Both the position numbers and the translations under genes were made by a program. From positions 2,232,001 to 2,296,000 of the forward strand of contig NC_014328.1 in the NCBI RefSeq assembly GCF_000143685.1: 64,000 nt of DNA, in the 5' to 3' direction. Source of the DNA: Clostridium ljungdahlii DSM 13528. Its GTDB lineage: Bacteria; Bacillota; Clostridia; Clostridiales; Clostridiaceae. This document shows, piece by piece, positions 17,551-25,851 of the stretch. Within the stretch, counting starts at the first letter, position 1. Each line of letters begins with the position of its first letter. The notes under the pieces are model-generated. The model saw nothing but the letters and a program-made list of their open reading frames with translations, did not search any database and was not told the origin of the DNA.

Positions 17551-18004
17551 AATTGATCACCTTCTTTCCTAGATAAAATTTATTATTAATCATTAAATGT
17601 ATTTTATGTAAACATTATAGTATAAAATTTTCTAAAAAACAATCATTTTAATTCAAAAACATTCAAAATAATTCATTAATGTTTCAAAATCAATCACATA
17701 GAGAAATTCTTCCCCTAAATTTAATATGGATGAATTATTTTTATTTACAAAACTAAGTATGTACACAGTGTGTATAAATTAGCAATGTCAAATTCTGCAT
17801 TATGTAGGGTGAATTTCAAAAAAATATGTGCTATTCTATATTTAATGAACAATTTATTTTCAATAATTTTTATAGGATAAATTACAAGAACTACCTAATA
17901 CTAAAAAGGAGAAATAATTATTATAAGTTAAATTGTAAATGTTTTAATTAAATTGTTTATTAGGAAATTATGAAAATGAGGTAAAAATAGAAGGAGGTTA
18001 AAAT
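17551..18004. promoter_or_regulatory. Divergent region with promoter/operator for the mtgA operon
   Basis: No gene is present. CATTATG (17798-17804), GTGAAT (17809-17814) and, 17 bases on, TATTCT (17832-17837) repeat the arrangement before the corrinoid operon at 10193-10264. The upstream half-site at 17766-17772 is degenerate (CAGTGTG). From 17912 the sequence is part of the 920-base direct repeat. The fruR promoter must lie near the left end. Confidence 0.5.
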
Positions 18005-18831
18005 ATGTTAATAATAGGAGAATTAATAAATACAAGCAGGAAGCTTATACGTGAAGCTGTAGAAAAAAAAGATGGAAACTACATACAGGAAATTGCAAAA
18101 AAACAAGAAGAAGCAGGGGCAACTTATATAGATGTAAACTGTGGAACATTTATGCAAACTGAAGTGGAAACCATGGAATGGCTGGTTGAAAATATTCTTC
18201 AGGCAACAGACCTTCCATTATGTATAGATAGTCCTAATCCTCTAGCTCTAGAAGCTGGATTAAAAAAAGTAAAAAATGGAAAACCAATGATCAATTCCAT
18301 AACAGGAGAAGATGAAAGGTGGAATACAATACTTCCACTAGTAAAAGAGTTTAATTCTAAAATAATAGCACTTTGTATTGACAACACAGGAATGCCAAAG
18401 ACACAGGAAGACAGGCTTAGGATAGCAGATTCCCTTATAACAAAACTTACTGGAGAAGGAATAGCTCTTGATGATATATATATAGATCCACTTATAAAAC
18501 CAATAAGTGCAGGACAAAACAATGGAATAGAAGTACTAGCTGCAATACAAAAAATAATGGAAAGCTATCCAGGAGTACATACTACCTGTGGATTAAGTAA
18601 TATATCCTATAGCTTGCCAGCAAGAAAAGTATTGAATAGATTATTTATGGTTCAAACTATGGCTCGTGGAATGGACTCATACATTATGGATCCAACAAAT
18701 AAGGAAATGAGGGGTGCCTTACTTGCATCACAAACATTACTTGGACAAGATAGGTTCTCAAGAAAGTTCATTAAAGCATTCCGTGAGGGATTATATGAGT
18801 AATATAAGAACTGTTGTGGTGGCATGCAGGA
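17912..18831 (+). repeat. 920-bp direct repeat, copy 1 (mtgA and leader)
   Basis: This segment recurs at 22963-23882, 5051 bases away, with only a handful of differences. It covers the leader, the whole mtgA gene and the first codons of the DUF1638 gene. Identity ends within GCATGCAGGA. Confidence 0.9.
18005..18802 (+). CDS. mtgA: Methyltetrahydrofolate:corrinoid methyltransferase (MtgA-like), copy 1
   Basis: A 265-residue protein of the pterin-binding (DHPS-like/AcsE) family. The start IIGELINTSRKLIREAV, the barrel strand YIDVNCGTF and LCIDSPNPLALEAGL are the pterin-site landmarks. It moves methyl groups between the corrinoid protein and tetrahydrofolate, linking the cluster to the Wood-Ljungdahl methyl branch. 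The protein is identical to that at 23056. It is the first gene of a seven-gene run ending in a corrinoid protein and a URO-D methyltransferase. AGAAGGAGGT precedes the ATG. Confidence 0.88.
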   Translation: MLIIGELINTSRKLIREAVEKKDGNYIQEIAKKQEEAGATYIDVNCGTFMQTEVETMEWLVENILQATDLPLCIDSPNPLALEAGLKKVKNGKPMINSITGEDERWNTILPLVKEFNSKIIALCIDNTGMPKTQEDRLRIADSLITKLTGEGIALDDIYIDPLIKPISAGQNNGIEVLAAIQKIMESYPGVHTTCGLSNISYSLPARKVLNRLFMVQTMARGMDSYIMDPTNKEMRGALLASQTLLGQDRFSRKFIKAFREGLYE

Positions 18832-19475
18832 CTATTAAAGAGGAATTAGAAAGGGTAATTAATGAAATTCATTGTGATTATCCTATATTATGGATAGAAT
18901 CGGGGCTGCACCTTAATACAGGAGAATTAAGAGAGTGTATACAAAAAAAATTAGATAGTATATCAAATGTAGATCAGGTGCTTTTAGCTTTTGGTTACTG
19001 CGGAAATGCCGTCATCGGATTAAAATCACTCGATTATAAAGTTATTTTTCCACGAGTAGATGATTGCATTACTTTATTACTTGGTTCTAGTGAAAGGCGA
19101 AAAAATATTTCAAAAGAAAAGGAAACTTATTTTCTCACTGAAGGCTGGCTGAATTCTGAAAAAAACATATGGGCTGAATATAAGGATACAGTAAAAAGAT
19201 TTGGGAAAGCTAAAGCAGATAAGGTATATAAAATAATGCTAGGAAATTATGAAAGACTTGGAGTTATTGAAACAGAAACTGATGAATCAGAAGACTTTAT
19301 AAAAATAACTCATCAGATTGCAGCAGATTTAAAATTAAAACAGGAAGTAATTCCTGGAACAATTAGCTATATTAAAAAGCTTTTAACTGGTCCTTGGAAT
19401 AATGATGAATTTGTAGTAATTAACCCCTATGAAACGGTCTCAATGGAACATATATATGGTAGATCTGAAGTTTAA
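18795..19475 (+). CDS. DUF1638 family protein
   Basis: A 226-residue protein with the DUF1638 landmarks: VVVACRTIKEELE at the N-terminus, LLAFGYCGNAVIGL, then FPRVDDCITLLLGS. The ATG at 18795 overlaps the mtgA stop by eight bases, so translation is coupled; an upstream in-frame ATG at 18714 lies inside mtgA and is rejected. DUF1638 genes are known companions of corrinoid methyltransferases in methanogens and acetogens, but the function is unsettled. Conserved cysteines and acidic residues would suit a metal or cofactor role. A truncated copy remains at 23846. Confidence 0.75.
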   Translation: MSNIRTVVVACRTIKEELERVINEIHCDYPILWIESGLHLNTGELRECIQKKLDSISNVDQVLLAFGYCGNAVIGLKSLDYKVIFPRVDDCITLLLGSSERRKNISKEKETYFLTEGWLNSEKNIWAEYKDTVKRFGKAKADKVYKIMLGNYERLGVIETETDESEDFIKITHQIAADLKLKQEVIPGTISYIKKLLTGPWNNDEFVVINPYETVSMEHIYGRSEV

Positions 19476-19522
19476 AAAAATAATTTGAACTCTAGTTCCA
19501 ATGAAAAGGATGGTGTAATTAA

Positions 19523-20131
19523 ATGAATTTAATTATTTTTGGAGGATTTCTTGGCTCTGGTAAAACAAGTTTAATATTATCACTAGCACACTTTTTAGTT
19601 GAAAAACAAAGTCCCAATAAGCAAAATCTTGTAATAATTGAAAATGAAGTTGGAGAAACGGGTATTGATGACAAAGTGCTTAAAAGTAAAGGATTAAGTG
19701 TAAAAGAATTATTTTCTGGGTGTATTTGTTGTCAGCTTTCATCTGACCTCGTAATTACTTTAAATGATCTTCGTGAAAAAGTTGATCCCGAATGGGTAAT
19801 TATTGAAACTACGGGACTAGCTTATCCTAGCAAGATTTTAAGTACACTTAATAAATATGGTAAAGGAATAGAAAGCATACGGATTGTAAGTGTAGTTGAT
19901 GCAGAACGATTTGAAGAACTTACTGAAATAGCACCAGTACTTATAAAATCACAGATATCAGATGGAAATACAATTCTTGTAAATAAGATAGATCTAGTTA
20001 CAGATAAGCAATTAAAAAATATAGAACGGTCTGTAAAAGAAGTTAATCCAAAGGCTACTTTATATAAGGTATCTGCAAATAAAGATATAAATGATAGTAT
20101 ATGGAAAGAGGTGGCTAAAAGCAATGAATAA
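19523..20131 (+). CDS. CobW/COG0523-type GTPase, N-terminal half only
   Basis: A 202-residue G3E GTPase with Walker A GFLGSGKTS (7-15), the metal-binding GCICCQL motif (about 65-71) and the guanine-specificity NKID. COG0523 proteins are metallochaperones that hand Zn, Co or other metals to target enzymes. Most are 300-400 residues with a C-terminal CobW_C domain; here that part is a separate gene overlapping by eight bases. Placement between DUF1638 and DUF2284 in a methyltransferase operon suggests delivery of zinc or cobalt to the methyltransferase or corrinoid protein. Confidence 0.8.
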   Translation: MNLIIFGGFLGSGKTSLILSLAHFLVEKQSPNKQNLVIIENEVGETGIDDKVLKSKGLSVKELFSGCICCQLSSDLVITLNDLREKVDPEWVIIETTGLAYPSKILSTLNKYGKGIESIRIVSVVDAERFEELTEIAPVLIKSQISDGNTILVNKIDLVTDKQLKNIERSVKEVNPKATLYKVSANKDINDSIWKEVAKSNE

Positions 20132-20576
20132 TCATGAACATGACCATTCCCATTGTGAGGAACATCACCACCATCATCATTGCGATGAAACTGAAGAAGA
20201 TTTATATGGAGAATTAAATGAAGTACCAGCTGTTTTTTCATATACAAAGTCTTTTGAACTTGAAAAAGAAGCTAAAGGAGATAAGTTACAAGAATCTTTT
20301 GTACATTGGATTGAAAGTTTAAGAAAGTGGGCCATAGAAAATAAACATTTTATAGGTCATATTAAAATCTTTGTAAAGGATGAAAAGGATTTTAATTTAT
20401 GGGTTGCTACTACAGGAAAGAAAATTAACGTTAAAACCTTTTCTGAAAATAATGATTATGATATAAAAAATATTACAGTGAATATGACAGCCATTGTTTT
20501 TGGAACTGATGAAGAAACTTTAAAATCTGTAGTGTTAAAAAAATTAGATGAAGAGCTTTTATGTTATATGAATTAA
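20124..20576 (+). CDS. Histidine-rich CobW C-terminal domain protein
   Basis: A 150-residue protein. The first 20 residues hold ten histidines and two cysteines (starting MNNHEHDHSHCEEHHHHHHC), a metal-binding arm. The rest (about 40-150) resembles the CobW_C domain, with GHIKIFV, LWVATTG and NMTAIVFG strands. The start at 20124 lies inside the end of the GTPase gene, preceded by AAAGAGGTGG, so the two halves are coupled. Together they make a complete metallochaperone split into two chains. No frameshift signature joins the two frames, so this looks like a real fission. Confidence 0.75.
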   Translation: MNNHEHDHSHCEEHHHHHHCDETEEDLYGELNEVPAVFSYTKSFELEKEAKGDKLQESFVHWIESLRKWAIENKHFIGHIKIFVKDEKDFNLWVATTGKKINVKTFSENNDYDIKNITVNMTAIVFGTDEETLKSVVLKKLDEELLCYMN

Positions 20577-20615
20577 ATATATTTTAATATTTTCTAGTTT
20601 AGGAGGATCTAATAT

Positions 20616-21170
20616 ATGAAAATTAATTCTGACGATTTGGTCAAAGATGCACTTGAGTTAGATGCAAGTTACGCAGCAGTTATAGATACATCAAAAATTA
20701 AATTTCATGAAGATTACAGAAAAGCCTGTGAGAAAAATATTTGTGGCAATTATGACACCAACTGGATGGGCCCGCCAGCTATTGGTCCTATATCAGAATT
20801 AATGGAAAAAGTTAAACAGTATAGAAAAGGACTTTTAATACAGACAGTTCATAAATTGTCTAATTCTTTTGACTGGAGAGGTATGGCTGCTTCTAAAGAT
20901 GTTCATGAAAAAATATTTAGAAATATTGTTAGCAGCATAAAAGACAAATATGAGTTTGAGGATATTTTACCTCTAAATGCAGGGTGTTGTACAGTGTGTA
21001 AAAGATGCACTTATCTTGATGGAAAAGAGTGCAGATATCCAGATAAAGCACTTTCATCTGTTGAGGCTTATGGAATTGATGTTATGGCACTTGAAAAAGG
21101 AGCAGGAATTCCATATTATAATGGATTAAATACACTTTCTTATGTAGGGCTTATACTTTTTAATGAATGA
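20616..21170 (+). CDS. DUF2284 cysteine-rich protein in the methyltransferase module
   Basis: A 184-residue protein, paralogous to 7652. The C-terminal cluster GCCTVCKRCTYLDGKECRYP and VEAYGIDV are the family signature, while the N-terminal cysteine set (CEKNICGNYDTNW) is reduced compared with the other copy. Likely metal or Fe-S binding, perhaps an electron donor for corrinoid reactivation; this is inference. TTAGGAGGATCTAATAT precedes the ATG. The segment 5' of the next gene is duplicated at 24017. Confidence 0.7.
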   Translation: MKINSDDLVKDALELDASYAAVIDTSKIKFHEDYRKACEKNICGNYDTNWMGPPAIGPISELMEKVKQYRKGLLIQTVHKLSNSFDWRGMAASKDVHEKIFRNIVSSIKDKYEFEDILPLNAGCCTVCKRCTYLDGKECRYPDKALSSVEAYGIDVMALEKGAGIPYYNGLNTLSYVGLILFNE

Positions 21171-21218
21171 TTTATTTGAAAGATACTATATTCAATTTAA
21201 ATTAAAGGGGGAAGTATT

Positions 21219-21845
21219 ATGAGTAAAAAATTAGTTGATGCAATGGCAGATTTGGATGAAGATGTTGTTTTAGCAGAGGTAAAAGCACAAAAGGAAAATG
21301 GAACACCAGTATTAGATATAATAGCAGACTTACAAGAAGGTATGGGAATTGTAGGAAATAGATTTGAAAAAAAGGAATATTTTTTATCTGAACTTATTAT
21401 GTCTGCAGAAGTGTTTAATGAAGCATCAGAGATCATTGGAGGATTAGGAGAAGCTTCAGGACCAAATAACGGAATATTTGTAATGGGAACTATTTACGAT
21501 GATATACATGATATAGGAAAAAATATTGTAACTACTGTAATGAAAAGCAATGGTTTTGACGTAAAAGACCTTGGAGTTGATGTACCTACATCAAAATATA
21601 TTGAAGCTATAAAGCAATACAAGCCTAAGGTAATAGGAATATCTTGCCTTTTGACTACTTGCTTTGATAACGTAAAACAATGTATAAAGGAAATAGAAGA
21701 TGCAGGACTTAGAAAAGATTTAAAGATTTTAGTTGGAGGTGGCCCTGTAGACGAGGCAGCAGGAAAATACATGGGTGCAGACTTAGTTTGCAAAGATGCA
21801 CAGCAAACAGTAGATTTCTGTAAAAAAGCTATGGGGGTAAAATAA
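21219..21845 (+). CDS. Methyltransferase corrinoid protein, second copy
   Basis: A 208-residue corrinoid carrier almost identical to those at 10307 and 24064, with base-on His97 in DIHDIG, SCLLTT and GGGPV. The near identity suggests that all three can serve the same reactivator (RACo at 25852) and MtgA, while the partner methyltransferases differ. The stop and the following ATG are one base apart. AAAGGGGGAAGTATT precedes the ATG. Confidence 0.9.
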   Translation: MSKKLVDAMADLDEDVVLAEVKAQKENGTPVLDIIADLQEGMGIVGNRFEKKEYFLSELIMSAEVFNEASEIIGGLGEASGPNNGIFVMGTIYDDIHDIGKNIVTTVMKSNGFDVKDLGVDVPTSKYIEAIKQYKPKVIGISCLLTTCFDNVKQCIKEIEDAGLRKDLKILVGGGPVDEAAGKYMGADLVCKDAQQTVDFCKKAMGVK

Positions 21846-21846
21846 T

Positions 21847-22959
21847 ATGAAAACTACAAAAGAGTTATATGATGAACGTTTAAGTAGATTTAGAAAATCA
21901 ATTGCATTGGAGAAAACTGATAGAACATCTGTTATATTGCATATGGATGCTTTTTGTGCTAAGCATATGGGAGTAAAATTATCAGATATTTGTGGTGAAG
22001 ATAGTGTAAAGGTATCAAATAAGATTATATTGGATTCATTAAAAGATTTGGGAGATGTTGATGGAACTGAGGCATCATATAGTGGAGGACGTGTATTCCC
22101 ATTAGTATTTATGTCAAGAGTTAAGCTCCCGGGACGAGAACTTCCTGATGATATGCTTTGGCAATTAGATGAAGCAGAAATGATGCATCCAGAGGATTAT
22201 GACACAATTATAAATAAAGGTTGGAATAACTTTATGCCTGGTTATTTAAAAGATAGATTAGGCATTGACATGGATTCAATTTTAAGAGATTTAGCTTATG
22301 GACCACAAGCAGATAAGAATATTGAGGATGCGGGTTATTTGGTATACAGTCCAGCTGTAACTATAACTGTAAATGAGTATTTAAGCGGTGGACGTTCTAT
22401 GGCAAAATTCATGAGGGATTTATTTAGAATGCCAGATAAGGTTGAAGCAGCTTTGGAAGTTATTCAAAAAGAGAATTTAGAGAAGTTAAGAAAACAAATT
22501 AGAGAAACTAAGCCTGAAGTTATGTTTCTTTCTCCAGCACGTGGAGCTAGTGAATTTTTCTCCCCTAAGTTGTGGGAGCGCTTTGTATGGAAATATATTA
22601 AGGAGACAGCAGATGCCATTATAGAAGAAGGCGCTGTATGTGCCATTCATTGTGATGGAAACTGGGAACGTGATCTTAGTTACTTCAAGGATTTTCCAAA
22701 GGGAAAAGTTATATTTGAAACAGATGGTATGACGGATATTTATAAGATAAAGGAGGTACTTGGAAGCACTGTATGCATTAAAGGAGATGTACCTGCAGCA
22801 AAACTTGTACTTAGCACTCCTGATGATATTTATAGTTACAGTAAAAAGCTTATTGATGATATGGGTACAGGATTTATTCTAGCTAGTGGATGCTCAATAC
22901 CTCCAAATGCAAAAGTTGAAAATGTAAAAGCAATGGTTTCTGCAGCTACAGGCAGGTAA
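21847..22959 (+). CDS. URO-D-fold corrinoid methyltransferase, H-x-D...C type
   Basis: A 370-residue protein with metal-site residues His268, Asp270 (in IHCDGNWERD) and Cys349 (ASGCSIPPNAK), plus KLPGREL and EDYDTIINKGW. It is clearly paralogous to 24692, but the two diverge along the N-terminal third, unlike the identical MtgA copies in the same modules. It probably demethylates a specific donor and methylates the corrinoid protein encoded just upstream. The donor is unknown. Confidence 0.82.
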   Translation: MKTTKELYDERLSRFRKSIALEKTDRTSVILHMDAFCAKHMGVKLSDICGEDSVKVSNKIILDSLKDLGDVDGTEASYSGGRVFPLVFMSRVKLPGRELPDDMLWQLDEAEMMHPEDYDTIINKGWNNFMPGYLKDRLGIDMDSILRDLAYGPQADKNIEDAGYLVYSPAVTITVNEYLSGGRSMAKFMRDLFRMPDKVEAALEVIQKENLEKLRKQIRETKPEVMFLSPARGASEFFSPKLWERFVWKYIKETADAIIEEGAVCAIHCDGNWERDLSYFKDFPKGKVIFETDGMTDIYKIKEVLGSTVCIKGDVPAAKLVLSTPDDIYSYSKKLIDDMGTGFILASGCSIPPNAKVENVKAMVSAATGR

Positions 22960-22962
22960 AAA

Positions 22963-23882
22963 AAATAATTATTATAAGTTAAATTGTAAATGTTTTAATT
23001 AAATTGTTTATTAGGAAATTATGAAAATCAGGTAAAAATAGAAGGAGGTTGAAGTATGTTAATTATAGGAGAATTAATAAATACAAGCAGAAAGCTTATA
23101 CGTGAAGCTGTAGAAAAAAAAGATGGAAACTACATACAGGAAATTGCAAAAAAACAAGAAGAAGCAGGGGCAACTTATATAGATGTAAACTGTGGAACAT
23201 TTATGCAAACTGAAGTGGAAACCATGGAATGGCTGGTTGAAAATATTCTTCAGGCAACAGACCTTCCATTATGTATAGATAGTCCTAATCCTCTAGCTCT
23301 AGAAGCTGGATTAAAAAAAGTAAAAAATGGAAAACCAATGATCAATTCCATAACAGGAGAAGATGAAAGGTGGAATACAATACTTCCACTAGTAAAAGAG
23401 TTTAATTCTAAAATAATAGCACTTTGTATTGACAACACAGGAATGCCAAAGACACAGGAAGACAGGCTTAGGATAGCAGATTCCCTTATAACAAAACTTA
23501 CTGGAGAAGGAATAGCTCTTGATGATATATATATAGATCCACTTATAAAACCAATAAGTGCAGGACAAAACAATGGAATAGAAGTACTAGCTGCAATACA
23601 AAAAATAATGGAAAGCTATCCAGGAGTACATACTACCTGTGGATTAAGTAATATATCATATAGCTTGCCAGCAAGAAAAGTATTGAATAGATTATTTATG
23701 GTTCAAACTATGGCTCGTGGAATGGACTCATACATTATGGATCCAACAAATAAGGAAATGAGGGGTGCTTTACTTGCATCACAAACATTACTTGGACAAG
23801 ATAGGTTTTCAAGAAAGTTCATTAAAGCATTCCGTGAGGGATTATATGAATAATATAAGAACTGTTGTAGTGGCATGCAGGA
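22963..23882 (+). repeat. 920-bp direct repeat, copy 2
   Basis: Near-identical second copy of 17912-18831, starting three bases after the preceding methyltransferase stop. It brings its own leader and mtgA. Identity stops inside the DUF1638 reading frame, marking a deletion junction. Confidence 0.9.
23056..23853 (+). CDS. mtgA: Methyltetrahydrofolate:corrinoid methyltransferase (MtgA-like), copy 2
   Basis: Encodes exactly the same 265 residues as the gene at 18005; the few base changes are silent. The same GAAGGAGGT ribosome site and leader are present. It serves the second module, ahead of the corrinoid and methyltransferase genes at 24064 and 24692. Identity at the base level implies a recent duplication or gene conversion. 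Confidence 0.88.
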   Translation: MLIIGELINTSRKLIREAVEKKDGNYIQEIAKKQEEAGATYIDVNCGTFMQTEVETMEWLVENILQATDLPLCIDSPNPLALEAGLKKVKNGKPMINSITGEDERWNTILPLVKEFNSKIIALCIDNTGMPKTQEDRLRIADSLITKLTGEGIALDDIYIDPLIKPISAGQNNGIEVLAAIQKIMESYPGVHTTCGLSNISYSLPARKVLNRLFMVQTMARGMDSYIMDPTNKEMRGALLASQTLLGQDRFSRKFIKAFREGLYE

Positions 23883-23899
23883 TAGTTAATAATGATTGA
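23846..23899 (+). pseudogene. DUF1638 gene stub
   Basis: Seventeen codons beginning like the intact DUF1638 gene at 18795 (NNIRTVVVACR), then a switch to unrelated sequence and TGA. It overlaps the mtgA stop as the intact copy does. It marks where DUF1638, both CobW halves and DUF2284 were lost from the second module. Confidence 0.85.
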
Positions 23900-24063
23900 A
23901 TAGGGCAACTAGTGAAATCGATTTATTTTAAATAGATATGTTTTTATTTTAGGGATTAGAAAAAACTTTCAAAGCATTGTTATAGTAAATAAATTTGCAA
24001 ATATTAAGTAAAATGCTTGAAAGATATTATATTCAATTTAAATTAAAGAGGGAGGATATGAAA

Positions 24064-24690
24064 ATGAATAAAAAGTTAGTTGATGCAATGGCAGATTTGG
24101 ATGAAGATGTTGTTTTAGCAGAGGTGAAAGCACAAAAGGAAAATGGAACACCAGTATTAGATATAATAGCAGATTTGCAAGAGGGAATGGGAATTGTAGG
24201 AAATAGATTTGAAAAAAAGGAATATTTTTTATCTGAACTTATAATGTCAGCAGAAGTGTTTAATGAAGCATCAGAGATCATTGGAGGATTAGGAGAAGCT
24301 TCAGGATCAAGCAACGGCATATTTGTAATGGGAACTATTTATGATGATATACATGATATAGGAAAAAATATAGTAACTACTGTAATGAAGAGTAACGGCT
24401 TTGATGTAAAGGATTTAGGAGTTGATGTACCTACATCAAAATATATTGAAGCTATAAAGCAATACAAGCCTAAGGTAATAGGAATATCTTGCCTTTTGAC
24501 TACTTGCTTTGATAACGTAAAACAATGCATAAAGGAAATAGAAGATGCAGGACTTAGAAAGGATTTAAAGATTTTAGTTGGAGGTGGTCCTGTAGACGAG
24601 GCAGCAGGAAAATACATGGGTGCAGATTTAGTTTGTAAAGATGCACAGCAGACAGTAGATTTCTGTAAAAAAGCTATGGGGGTAAAGTAA
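24064..24690 (+). CDS. Methyltransferase corrinoid protein, third copy
   Basis: A 208-residue corrinoid carrier with His97 in DIHDIG, differing from the 21219 protein at only a few positions. The start at 24064 is chosen because GGAGG lies eight bases before it; longer in-frame starts at 23995 and 24058 have no suitably spaced site. The leader TATTCAATTTAAATTAAAG is shared with the 21219 gene, showing duplication of the unit. The next methyltransferase starts one base after the stop. Confidence 0.9.
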   Translation: MNKKLVDAMADLDEDVVLAEVKAQKENGTPVLDIIADLQEGMGIVGNRFEKKEYFLSELIMSAEVFNEASEIIGGLGEASGSSNGIFVMGTIYDDIHDIGKNIVTTVMKSNGFDVKDLGVDVPTSKYIEAIKQYKPKVIGISCLLTTCFDNVKQCIKEIEDAGLRKDLKILVGGGPVDEAAGKYMGADLVCKDAQQTVDFCKKAMGVK

Positions 24691-24691
24691 T

Positions 24692-25804
24692 ATGAAGACA
24701 ACACAACAATTATACAATGAACGTTTAGATAGATTTAGAAAAACATTGGCATTAGAAAAAACAGATAGAACACCTGTTATACTTATGAATGATTCTTTTG
24801 CCGCTAGACATATGGGATTGAAGTTGGCAGATATTTGTGGAAAAGATAGTGTCAAAGTATCGAATAAGGTTATAATAGATTCTCTAAAAGATTTGGGAGA
24901 TGTGGATGGAGTTAATTCATCCTACTCTGTAGGACCTTTATTTCCATTAGAATTTATGTCAAGAGTTAAGCTTCCAGGACGAGAGCTTGCAGATGACATG
25001 CTTTGGCAGATTGATGAAGCAGAAATGATGAAGCCAGAGGATTATGACACCATTATAAATAAAGGCTGGAACAATTTTATGCCTGGTTACTTAAAAGATA
25101 GATTGGGAATTAATGTTGATGAAATTATGGCAGATGCAGCTTATGCTCCACAAGCCGATCAGAATGTCAAAGATGCTGGATTTGTAGTATATAGTCCTGC
25201 TGCAGTTATAACTGTAAATGAATATTTGAGTGGAGGACGTTCTATGGCAAAATTTATGAGGGATTTATTTAGAATGCCCGATAAAGTTGAGGAAACTTTG
25301 GATGTTATTCAGGCAGAAGTAGTTGAAGGCATAAGGAAGCAAATAAGAGCTACTAAACCAGATGTACTTTTCCTTTCTCCAGCACGTGGAGCTAGTGAAT
25401 TCTATTCTCCTAAGTTATGGGAGCGTTTTGTATGGAAATATATTAAGGAGACAGCAGATGCTGTTATAGAAGAAGGCACAATATGTAGCATCCACATTGA
25501 TGGAAACTGGGAGCGTGATCTTGACTACTTTAAAGATTTTCCAAAGGGAAAGATTGTATTTGAAACAGATGGTGTAACAGATATTTATAAAATAAAAGAA
25601 AAGCTTGGAGATCGTATGTGCATTAAAGGAGATGTACCTGCTGGGAAGCTTGTTCTTGGTACTCCTGATGAAGTGTATGATTATGCTTCTAAACTTGTTA
25701 AAGATATGGGAGATGGATTTATTTTAGCAAGTGGATGTAGTGTACCTCCAAATGCAAAAGTTGAAAATGTAAAAGCAATGATTTCTGCAGCTACAGGCAG
25801 ATAG
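24692..25804 (+). CDS. URO-D-fold corrinoid methyltransferase, H-x-D...C type
   Basis: A 370-residue paralogue of 21847 with the same ligand positions (His268, Asp270 in IHIDGNWERD; Cys349). Differences cluster in residues 30-90, 145-175 and 200-225, where donor recognition may be tuned. It is the last gene of the second module and is followed by a strong terminator. Confidence 0.82.
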   Translation: MKTTQQLYNERLDRFRKTLALEKTDRTPVILMNDSFAARHMGLKLADICGKDSVKVSNKVIIDSLKDLGDVDGVNSSYSVGPLFPLEFMSRVKLPGRELADDMLWQIDEAEMMKPEDYDTIINKGWNNFMPGYLKDRLGINVDEIMADAAYAPQADQNVKDAGFVVYSPAAVITVNEYLSGGRSMAKFMRDLFRMPDKVEETLDVIQAEVVEGIRKQIRATKPDVLFLSPARGASEFYSPKLWERFVWKYIKETADAVIEEGTICSIHIDGNWERDLDYFKDFPKGKIVFETDGVTDIYKIKEKLGDRMCIKGDVPAGKLVLGTPDEVYDYASKLVKDMGDGFILASGCSVPPNAKVENVKAMISAATGR

Positions 25805-25810
25805 AAATAA

Positions 25811-25848
25811 AAAAATTCACCAGTTTAATTTAACTGGTGAATTTTTTT
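25811..25848. terminator. Bidirectional terminator of the methyltransferase and RACo genes
   Basis: AAAAATTCACCAGTT pairs with AACTGGTGAATTTTTTT across a six-base loop, between convergent genes. Confidence 0.9.
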
Positions 25849-25851
25849 ATT

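Noticed and set aside
21847..22959. True uroporphyrinogen decarboxylase (heme synthesis)
   Set aside because: All six URO-D-fold proteins sit by corrinoid genes and carry methyltransferase-type metal sites; no heme genes are present.
23995..24063. Extended N-terminus of the third corrinoid protein
   Set aside because: The extension matches the untranslated leader of the 21219 gene, and the GGAGG site is placed for the start at 24064.
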